64,000 nucleotides of DNA, taken from positions 103,082 through 167,081 of the forward strand of contig NMRB01000436.1 of the NCBI GenBank assembly GCA_002633025.1, given 5' to 3'. The position numbers were made by a program, and so were the translations under genes. Shown here piece by piece: positions 56,369 to 64,000 of the stretch. Origin of the DNA: Notospermus geniculatus (Eukaryota > Nemertea > Pilidiophora > Heteronemertea > Lineidae). The notes beneath the pieces were generated by a model. The model ran no database searches. It was not told the origin of the DNA and saw only the letters and a program-made list of their open reading frames with translations. Position 1 is the first letter of the stretch; each line of letters begins with the position of its first letter.

Positions 56369-58976
56369 ATGGAGCTGAACGTGAAGCACCTGGTGATCAT
56401 TGTGTTGTTGGCAGTAAATGCGAGGGATTGCCTTAGTCAGGATCCTGGTAAGTTATCAAAAAAATTTAACCCTGGTTACACCTATCCAAAATCCCCGTGT
56501 TTTTTGAGACACGGGTTTTTTTTAAACCAGAAAAAACACGGCGTTGACACGGCGAGCGGATACACTACTAAAAGTGCGATTGGTAATAAGTTCCGTATCC
56601 CGGCGATAGGGGCACTGCATGTAAGCTACTCTCCGTCATCGAGTGGCTACTGGAGGCGTGAAATATCCTATACGTGACTCCAATCTCGTACCCAGAGATT
56701 CGTTACGCTCGGGCCGAGGTTGATGGTCGCTACACTAATCTCTGGAGACGGCTAGCCAAATCACGCCTTAGCTGTGATTTTTGGTATCGTGCAGTTTTAG
56801 ACCGAATTTTAACCACAAATGCACTGAAATGACTTGAGATGACTTGAGTATAAAATGTTACACACAAAAATGTCCTTAGAAAGGTTTTTTCGAGGGATCT
56901 GTTGTACTTATCGAGGAAAATCCACAACAATACATGGCGCACTGAACTTGGAGTGAAGCGGGATGCGCCGTGTGTAACGCACTTGCCATTGCATTTTGGT
57001 TCCCGAAGCCACCGCTAGGGCGAAGCCGTCTCCAGAGTTAGTGTAGCGACCATCAACCTCGGCCGAGCGTAACTAATCTCTGGGTATGAGATTGACGTGA
57101 CTCATCGATTTGCATCGCCGTCTGTCGCCGGGTGCCTGGAACTACAAATAAACACGGGGATTTCCCGGGGAAAGCACGGGGATTTATGTAGTGTAACCAC
57201 TGCTATATTTTCACGTTAAAGAAACAACAGCAGGCGACAAGTGGAATATGTAATAATAATGTGTGTGCTTATAGTGCCTTTTACATTTACGTGTCAAGGC
57301 ACTTCACAGTTATTACCCCCAGTCATTCCAATTTCTTATCTCCACTCCCCGGCAGCGCTCTTGGACAAACATTCACATAGACCATCACTACCAGGCAAGT
57401 ACCCCTTTTACACCTGGGTGGGGTGAAGCAAATGAGGCAAAGTGACTTGCTCAAGTTCACAAGCGAGCGTGTTTTTTTCTTGGTCAGGACTGGGAATCGA
57501 ACCCGGTGTGACAGGGATCATAGTCCCCCTGGAATCTAAGTCCGGTTTTATTGTTCAACGAGGGATAAGGATATATGGCTATAGAGACCATGACCATTCG
57601 AACATAGCCATACAATAGCGGGCTATTGTTTGGCGGACTTCCAGTGGTGCTTAGAGATGATCCTTCTGAACCCCATTGATAATTTCTTTTAAAAGAATAT
57701 TTTATCGTGTGAACCGTGCATTAGTCGCCGTCGACCGAAGAGGACATGTCTGGTAAAGCATGGCGCACACGAGCGACTAAAATGGGGGCGACTACCGATG
57801 CGACTGCTAGGTCGCATGCGATAATTACCTTTGAGGTCGATCAGTGATGTCATCCGCGACATCACTGATCTTCCAATGAGGCATTTGTCGCAAACGAGTC
57901 AACAAAAACAAAAAAAAACTAAAAATATGTTCAGTCGCTCCTGTAGTCGCAAGGCTAGTCGCCTAGAAAATCGCTCAAAAAATCGCTCGTGTGCGCCGTG
58001 CTTTAAAGCATGGCGCACACGAGCGACTAATGGGGGCGACTACCGATGCGACTACTACGTCGCCTGCGATAATTACCTTGGAGGTCGATCAATGATGTCA
58101 TCCGCGACATCACTGATATTCCAAGGAAGCATTTATCGCAAACAAGCCAACAAAAATTTTAAAAAACTGAAAATATGTTTAGTCGCTTCTATGGTCGCCT
58201 AGAAAATCGCTCGAAAAATCGCTCGTGTGCGCCATGCTTTAGGGCGGCGCACACGAGCGACAATTTTGACCGATTTGTCGGCCGACTTGGCTTCCGACCG
58301 CCAAAGCGACAAGATTTGGCGCTTCTGATTGGCTGATGTCTAGTCGCACCACCAGTCTCGTCGGCGGTCGCCCAGATTTAGTCGCTCGTGTGCGCCGCCC
58401 TTTAGCGGCGAAAAGTCGGGTCGGAAGCTGTTGCGTCGCCCGATGTGAATGGGGCTTCAGTTTCAAATACCCGTATTTGTTTCTCCGTTATTCAAAATTT
58501 TACACAATTATCTTCCACAGATATTACGGTACCAGTTGCGGATTTGGTATTTGATGCAACGAATTCCATTGCTTACAAAGGCGTTGCAACAACCTGGAAG
58601 TTCAACCTCAAGATAAAGAACAGTGATACAACTACAGCTATCGCTTTAGTTGCACCAGGAAAATACAACTATGGAGTGGATTTTTACTTCGCATACACTA
58701 ACGTCAACGGTGCTGCCATTGGCGGCACGACCTCAGCAACAATTCCTACCACAGCCCCACTTCCTGCGCTGGACTTCGGCCTGGCTGCCTCTGCCGAATC
58801 AACGATTCTCACATTCACGACCTCGGCGACCCTTCCTTCAACTGACTGCGCGAAATTCGAATTCTTTTGTGCTTGTGTGAAGAAAGGCGCTGATGCAGCA
58901 TACACCGATGGAGACATAAACAACAACTGTGCATGCAAGGCCGCAACACCAAACACACATGTATCCTGCGAAGTCG
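56369..58976 (+). CDS. Gene F: secreted protein of unknown family, 3' end not found
   Basis: Exon 1 (56369-56447) encodes MELNVKHLVIIVLLAVNARD and then CLSQDP, a clear signal peptide, ending in phase 1 at GTAAGT. Exon 2 (58521-58976) follows an AG acceptor, also has phase 1 at both ends, and gives about 151 residues. It opens with DITVPVADLVFDATNSIAYK, then a Thr/Ala-rich segment and a cysteine-rich end (CAKFEFFCACVKKG, NNNCACK, VSCEV). Alternating hydrophobic residues suggest a beta-sandwich extracellular domain, and symmetrical 1-1 exons are typical of shuffled extracellular modules. I do not recognise the family. No further exon is convincing before the window ends, so the gene either continues beyond it or later exons are hidden among repeats. 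The intron is filled by several transposons. Confidence 0.6.
56472..57197. mobile_element. Outer TIR element in the gene F intron
   Basis: GGTTACACCTATCCAAAATC and CCCCGTGTTTTTTG at the left are mirrored by CACGGGGATTTATG and TAGTGTAACC at the right, with an extra mirrored CCCCGTG unit. It carries the element at 56672-57104 nested inside. Confidence 0.6.
56672..57104. mobile_element. Nested TIR element in the gene F intron
   Basis: ACGTGACTCCAATCTCGTAC is mirrored by ATGAGATTGACGTGACTC-type sequence, and ATGGTCGCTACACTAATCTC by GTTAGTGTAGCGACCAT. The arms are about 80 bases. A left-end fragment (GACTCCAATCTCGTACCCAG) also occurs at 20942 and 39281. Confidence 0.75.
57262..57530 (-). mobile_element. 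SINE fragment, minus strand
   Basis: A B-box-like GGGTTCGATTCCCAG is read on the minus strand near 57486-57504, and GCAAAGTGACTTGCTCAAG is a typical SINE-body word. The A box is unclear. Confidence 0.4.
57754..58006. mobile_element. TTAA MITE, GCATGGCGCACACGAGCG family (copy 3)
   Basis: TAAAGCATGGCGCACACGAG is mirrored by CTCGTGTGCGCCGTGCTTTA. It abuts copy 4 with a shared TTTAA. Confidence 0.8.
58004..58241. mobile_element. TTAA MITE, GCATGGCGCACACGAGCG family (copy 4)
   Basis: The same ends as copy 3, directly following it. TTTA is shared with the next element. The inner palindrome GATGTCATCCGCGACATC is conserved. Confidence 0.8.
58239..58405. mobile_element. Related MITE with GGGCGGCGCACACGAGCG ends
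   Basis: AGGGCGGCGCACACGAGCGAC is mirrored by GTCGCTCGTGTGCGCCGCCCT, with a different interior (GACCGATTTGTCGGCC). It is third in a head-to-tail stack and ends about 115 bases before exon 2 of gene F. Confidence 0.75.
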
Positions 58977-59103
58977 GTGAGTTACTGAGTGTATTTGCTC
59001 ACTTATCTATTTCTGTTATTACTTTGTTAAAAAGAGAGCCGACCCGTCGGGAATCACAACTGGTTTGAAAGAGATAGTAGACACCTGCATCAGTTCCTTG
59101 ATG

Positions 59104-59915
59104 ATATATCGGGTGGGGCAGAAAAAACGATAACACTTTTTAAACTAGAATAATTAAAAAACTATTGCATGTGTAACTTTGAAATTTTACACGCAATGAG
59201 ATTGGGATGTTTGGCAACTACACCACAAATTGCAGGTCCATAGCATAAAAACTGTGGAAATTATGACATTTTGAAAATTTTCGGCCAAGACCAGAAATGC
59301 CGGTCTGAGAAGTTACATCAGACCTACGTCAGTTCACATGAACAATGGACAATGTGTCCCCCATCTTGCTCAAAGACAGCACGCAAGTGCTTTTCCACCT
59401 GGAAATCGAATTTCTTATTTCTTCTACGCTTATTTCTACCAATTTCTCCCGAATTCTCTCCTTCAGTTCATTTTCCGTGAATGATTTCGTGTGCCCTTCG
59501 TAAACCTCTTCCGAGAGGCTGTTCCACATGGCGTGATCCATAGGATTCAAGTTTGGTGACTCTGGCAGTCACTCACCCTTCCTTATAAAGTGAGGAGTTG
59601 CCTCCTCCAGATAGTTCTGAGTCAGTCTGCTTGTGTGCCGTCATTTTGAGCAAGACGGGGGACACATTGTCCATTGTTCATGTGAACTAGGGTAGGTCTG
59701 ATGTAACTTCTCAAACCGGCATTTCTGGTCTTGACCGAAAATTCTCAAAATGTCGTAATATTGACAGCTTTTATGCTATGGACCTGCAATTTGCGGTGAA
59801 GTTGTCAAACATCCCTATCTTACTACCTGCAAATTTGCAAAGTTATACGTAGAACAGTTTTTGAATTATTCTAGTTTAAAAAGTGTTATCGTTTTTTCTG
59901 CCCCACCCGATATAT
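59104..59915. mobile_element. Mariner-like element, internally deleted, with long TIRs
   Basis: ATATATCGGGTGGGGCAG is mirrored by CTGCCCCACCCGATATAT. The arms extend about 270 bases, including CAGTTCACATGAACAATGG and its inverse. TA-containing edges suit a mariner/Tc1 target. The centre holds the transposase remnant. Confidence 0.75.
59350..59640 (-). pseudogene. Mariner/Tc1 transposase C-terminal remnant
   Basis: The minus strand from 59640 reads RHTSRLTQNYLEEATPHF, then IRKGE, a stop codon where W is usual, LPESPNLNPMDHAMWNSLSE and onward to a C-terminal KSFTENELKERIREKLVEIS-type segment. The SPNLNPMD box is the hallmark preceding the last catalytic acid of mariner/Tc1 transposases. The N-terminal half is missing and the TIR replaces it, so it is inactive. 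Confidence 0.8.
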
Positions 59916-59916
59916 A

Positions 59917-61075
59917 AAGTCAATTTCCAGAAATTTGCGAATTTTCGACCCCAACCGAGGTCTTCTTCAGGCTGGAACTTTACAATCTGAAACTCTAGAA
60001 CAGACTCTAGAACAGACTCTAGTCTCTAGTCTAGAACCATCCTGAGAATATCAGGCGTTCTTACTGCTCGCTCCCTTCGTCACCGCAGACAAACCCCTGA
60101 GGAAATCCGCCTGATTTGCTGGGGTACTTGGCGCACGAGAAAATGCGCCCAATCAGCGAACGCCATTCTGAGTCACCTTAAGATGACATGCATTACACGT
60201 AGATTGTCTCGTAGTGTCACGCACAACACAGTGCTGAAGTACCTCAGCTTCCCCACCTCACCCTAACTAGAGATCAGTTACACGTATACATGTATAACGG
60301 CCCTTGTAATATTCACAGCCAAGCAGCTGACATTGTAACGCTGACCCAGGCCGACAATTAACCTATTTACACCGCTGGATTCAATCTAAGTTGAGTTCAG
60401 CCTACCCTACATTCATCGCACAGAATGTATATCATTCTCAAGCCACACGTCGCCAAACAGATACGCCGAGGGAGTAATTTCATGTTGACCTGGCGGTCAG
60501 CTTTGTTCAAACCTGCGTAGTTCATGTGTATCAATCAGCGGCCAACTTGGGATGAGATGGTGGGGATGAACATTTGCTGGAATGGCTTTGATACTCCACG
60601 GATTCCAGCGGATGTCGGCAGGGGTTTGTGTGAGCGGATGAAGAGGAGCGAGGTAAAAACCCCTGCTGTGGGAGGATGNTCAGCCTACCCTACATTCATC
60701 GCACAGAATGTATATCATTCTCAAGCCACACGTCGCCAAACAGATACGCCGAGGGAGTAATTTCATGTTGACCTGGCGGTCAGCTTTGTTCAAGCCTGCG
60801 TAGTTCATGTGTATCAATCAGCGGCCAACTTGGGATGAGATGGTGGGGATGAACATTTGCTGGAATGGCTTTGATACTCCACGGATTCCAGCGGATGTCG
60901 GCAGGGGTTTGTGTGAGCGGATGAAGAGGAGCGAGGTAAAAACCCCTGCTGTGGGAGGATGGTCTAGAACAGACTCTAGTCTATTCTAGAGTTTCAGATT
61001 GTAAAGTTCCAGCCTGAAGAAGACCCCGGTTGGGGTCGAACATTCGCAAATTTCTGGAAATTGACTTTATATATA
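59917..61075. mobile_element. TIR element next to the mariner remnant
   Basis: AAAGTCAATTTCCAGAAATTTG and CTTCTTCAGGCTGGAACTTT at the left are mirrored by GTTCCAGCCTGAAGAAGAC and AAATTTCTGGAAATTGACTTT at the right. The true size is smaller than shown because 60397-60678 is artificially repeated. A directly repeated relative lies at 61958-62105. Confidence 0.65.
60397..60961. other. Duplicated contig overlap around a single N
   Basis: 60397-60678 recurs at 60680-60961 with an offset of 283 and one visible mismatch (CAAACC against CAAGCC), separated by N at 60679. This is the same artefact as at 15467. Confidence 0.9.
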
Positions 61076-61520
61076 TCATCATATTGTGTGTCGATTTTTG
61101 TGCTTGCTTTCTCTTTGCATCAGTTCCTTGCGGTCGTATTCAATCGAAGGTACATGTAGCAGGTTGCAAAGCAAGTCGCAAAGCTGAAAATCAGCAGTGG
61201 ATTCCTAGCTAAAGCTAGGAATCCACCTGTGATTTTCAACCTGATTTTGCTGCGCGACTTGCTTTGCAACTGGACACTTGTGCCTTATTCATTGCATAAC
61301 ATTCACAGACAATGCCAAGATGGTAGCGTAACTGCTGTCACTCTTCCAATAAAGAACTCAACCTCGCAGCTTCCCCTTAGTGTCAGGGCCAAAAAAGATT
61401 TGTCATGGGGCCCCAGATGGGGTTCCTTCCCCCCCCTTTTTCCTTTAAATAGGGTCGTTGCTTTGGAAGACTGTAGCTCGGGCCGGGGGACAGGGGTCCT
61501 TTTACTAGGCCTAGTCTTCC

Positions 61521-61521
61521 N
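61521..61521. other. Single-N contig join
   Basis: A lone N in CTAGTCTTCC-N-CCGGTTACATT. No flanking direct repeat is obvious, so an unknown length may be missing. Confidence 0.7.
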
Positions 61522-61573
61522 CCGGTTACATTGGTGAACCTATCCTTACGTTTTCGTTCGTTCACTTTAGTCC

Positions 61574-62306
61574 TTTAGGCCACACTTTTTATATTTATTG
61601 GATTACGGATTTTTCAGGCTGAAACCTATGTAGGAGGGGAGGGAATAAAAATAAAAATAAAATACAAAAATCTTTGACTTTTTAAATTTTTCCCTAGTGT
61701 TACGTGCTATGCGTCACAGAAATTCAAGGGGGAGGGAATAAAAAAAGTGAAATGTGGTAAAAAAGAAAGAAAACCTTTTATTGATGCAACTCCAAGCTAT
61801 ATTATACACCCTTCCCTTCAGCCTATTCAAGCCTTACATTCACTAATTACATAGGTTGAGCAACCACCTTTTTGGGGCTGTACCCTTTCTTTCCTTAATT
61901 GCTGTCACGTCCTGTTTGGATGGGATACTTCTAATCTACATTTGGGTTTCAGCTCAGACTGTTCTAGAGTTTCGGATTGTAAAGTTCCAGCCTGAAGAAG
62001 ACCCCGGTTGGGGTCGAAAATTCGCAAACACTCTGGAAATTGCCTTTTTATTGATCATATATTGTGTGTCAATTTTTGTGCTTTTCTTCTCTTTGGTTAT
62101 TGATGCAACAGTAGAACAAGAGATAGGGCCTACATAGGGGCCTATATCCTAAAAATACAGGGCGTCAGCATCTTTTACGTTGCACCTAGTGGTCGGCGGG
62201 AAAAAACAAGAACACAAAATAGACCATCGGGAATTTTTTTCTCAACATTTTCAAAAAACCTGGGAGGGGGGATCCGTAATCCAATAAATAAAAAAAGTGT
62301 GGCCTT
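61574..62306. mobile_element. TIR element with GGCCACACTTTTT ends
   Basis: TTTAGGCCACACTTTTTATA and TTTATTGGATTACGGAT are mirrored by ATCCGTAATCCAATAAATA and AAGTGTGGCCTTA. A copy of the CCTGAAGAAGACC repeat (61958-62105) is nested within it. Confidence 0.65.
61958..62105 (+). repeat. Dispersed repeat with CCTGAAGAAGACC-GGTCGAAA core
   Basis: GTAAAGTTCCAGCCTGAAG through CAATTTTTGTGCTTTTC matches 60990-61110 in the same orientation, and the core recurs on the minus strand near 59950 and 10240. CTGAAGA, a GACC/GGTC stem and GAAA follow each other in the order seen in a hammerhead core. Confidence 0.55.
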
Positions 62307-62312
62307 ACCTAC

Positions 62313-63278
62313 TAGGCCGTGAGACGTGACTGCAAAATATGGCTATTTCTTGATTTTTGCAGCGCACCAGTACGTAGTTCTGGTAACTACCGGTAAACAT
62401 TTCCTCCTGTTTTTTATGAAGGTGGACATGCTGAACACATTCAGCTTGTTACCACAAGACAAAACCTACACATTTCCAAGATGGCCACCCTATTAAGGGG
62501 CCAAAATGATTTGATGTCTTCAAATCATAGCAACATGGGTATCAAATTAAAGGTCTCAGTGAGTACAACAACATGGCATGGGTTTCATCCCCCAAAATGT
62601 ACACTGCGACCCTTGAGGGGGTCAAAAAGGGCCACAGTCCGACTTTTTACCCCTTCCCACAAGATCCACGGGGGTGCAGGTGAATGAAAATATTTTTTTC
62701 AACATTGCCTTCATAGAGCTTCAAAATGATACCCATGATGACACCCCTTGGGTGACAGTTTTCGAGATCCCAAAAAAGGGCCCAAAAAGGGTCCAAAATT
62801 CAGGCCGTTGAAAACTGTTAGGCCTACCCAAAGGGTGTCATCATGGGTATCATTTTGGAGCTCTATGAGAGCAATGTTGAAAAAAAATATTTTCATCCAC
62901 CTGCAGCCCCCGTGGAACGTGTGGAAAGGGGTAAGTCGGATTTGTGGCCCTTTTGACCCCCTCAAGGGTCGCATTGTTTATTTTGGGGGATGAAACCCAT
63001 GCCATGTTGTTGTACTCACTGAGACCTTTAATTTGATACCCATGTTGACATGATTTGAAGACCTTTTTGACCCCTAGGCCTACTGTTAATCCCTTTTGGC
63101 CCCTAAAAAGGGTGGCCATCTTGGAAATGTGCAGGTTTTGTCTTGTGGTAACAAGCTATGAATGTGTTCAGCATGTCCATCTTCATATAAAACAGGAGAA
63201 AACGTTTAGTTACCAGAATTACCGGTACGCTACGAAAGTGAAAAATAAATCCATCATGGGCATGTCTCACGGCCTATA
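62313..63278. mobile_element. Foldback element of 0.97 kb
   Basis: TAGGCCGTGAGACGTGACTG is mirrored by GGCATGTCTCACGGCCTATA. Nearly the whole length pairs around a centre near 62795 (for example CAAGATGGCCACCCT / AGGGTGGCCATCTTG and CACCCATGATGACACC-type words). The open frames on both strands are mirror images and not genes. Confidence 0.8.
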
Positions 63279-63834
63279 ACCCTTGGTCATGTGCATGTGG
63301 CCGGCGCTCCGACGTGAGTGCGCCACTGGTTTGCGGCGAAGATGGGAATCACTCGACTTCTCCCCGGCGGGTGGTAGGCCAGCGGACTTTGAAGGCATTG
63401 TTCAGAAGGAAAAACAGTGCTTCCCTATTTTTGCGTCTAACAATATGTTATAACTGGATTAAGTCAAAATTCCAGCTATTTCAAAGTTGATGGAAGGGAA
63501 GAGAAAGCTATTCAAGATTTTCTCACTGTCTTTAAAAATACTAATTTCCCGCCATTCTGTAGAAATTAGTCCGGCGTGAAAGAATACTTTGTTATTAAAA
63601 ACAATCAACTGCATCATCATAATCCTATGTGTTGGGAAGGTACTTTTACCGTTCAGAGTGATTTAAATTATGTTGAACTTCTGAAATATGAAAAATTGCT
63701 TGATTTTGTGTCGTTATAATGGATTCAATTTGGTACTAATTGTGACGCGTCGCTATTTCTTGCTGGCAGATGTCTGGTGTTGTTCGGCCACAATGGTAAA
63801 AACCTGAATTTCTGATGGGAATATTGGGAAGAAA
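63279..63834. other. Upstream region of the edge reading frame
   Basis: No inverted repeat or coding sequence is evident. The first 120 bases are G+C-richer (GCCGGCGCTCCGACGTGAGT) and the rest is AT-rich. Confidence 0.4.
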
Positions 63835-64000
63835 ATGGTGAAAACAAGACACCAAGGTGACGACGATGAAGATGATTTCATCGAATTCATGTCCCTTCCT
63901 GCCGAAAGATCAAGCAGGCGTAATTCAAGGATAGGAAAGGTAGTGTGTCGGTGGGGAAACGAACAGTTTTATCGACCGAGTTCATCGTCGGACTCATCAT
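63835..64000 (+). CDS. Possible first exon of a gene running off the window
   Basis: From ATG at 63835 the frame stays open to the window edge (55 codons). The product starts MVKTRHQGDDDEDDFIEFMS, continues with LPAERSSRRNSRIGKVV and ends in a serine-rich stretch. The acidic then basic composition suits an intracellular, perhaps nuclear, protein. No domain is recognisable. An open frame this short can occur by chance, and a splice donor could lie at GGAAAGGTAGTG (63936). Confidence 0.35.
   Translation, partial: MVKTRHQGDDDEDDFIEFMSLPAERSSRRNSRIGKVVCRWGNEQFYRPSSSSDSS

Noticed and set aside
62481-63119. Frames on both strands rich in GFHPPK- and RPLRGSK-like words
   Set aside because: They are reverse-complement arms of the palindrome at 62313-63278.

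Overview
The window is draft-assembly genomic DNA from a marine invertebrate animal. The evidence is multi-exon genes with GT-AG introns, cadherin proteins, AATAAA signals, tRNA-derived SINEs, a mariner remnant, and an exceptional density of short inverted-repeat transposons (MITEs) and foldback elements. TACATGTA- and TAGGCCTA-like words are frequent, as I would expect in amphioxus, hemichordates or echinoderms, but the species cannot be fixed from the sequence. There is one 583-base N gap and four single-N contig joins.

Positions 1-48000 hold a tandem array of five plus-strand cadherin genes that alternate between two paralogous types: A (type 1, 5' end outside the window, 137-17024), B (type 2, 5'-truncated, to 21508), C (type 1, 23684-32150, frameshifted and rearranged), D (type 2, 34095-39849, intact) and E (type 1, 42052-47921, interrupted by a contig join). 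The repeat period is about 18.3 kb. Both types have 12 exons with identical intron phases (1,1,0,1,0,1,0,1,2,2,2). Each encodes a signal peptide, about five divergent cadherin repeats, a cysteine-bearing membrane-adjacent domain, one transmembrane helix and a roughly 40-residue tail ending in a conserved VDTFNFNYA motif. The intact products are short for cadherins: 808 residues for D and about 825 for an unbroken type 1 gene. I recognise no named orthologue. They look like a lineage-specific family of small cell-surface adhesion proteins.

Intron sequence is conserved between copies, so many MITE insertions can be read directly against an empty site in a sister gene. Gene A is the most heavily invaded. 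Its first visible intron is 7.26 kb, against about 0.3 kb in C and E, because of a nested pile of elements at roughly 474-7455.

Positions 48000-56368 hold no recognisable gene. They contain at least ten inverted-repeat elements, two tRNA-derived SINEs and microsatellites. At 56369-58976 are the first two visible exons of a secreted protein of unknown family (gene F), whose intron carries three back-to-back MITEs. Positions 59100-63280 are again transposon-derived: a mariner-like remnant, two further TIR elements and a 0.97-kb foldback. A possible first coding exon runs off the right edge (63835-64000).
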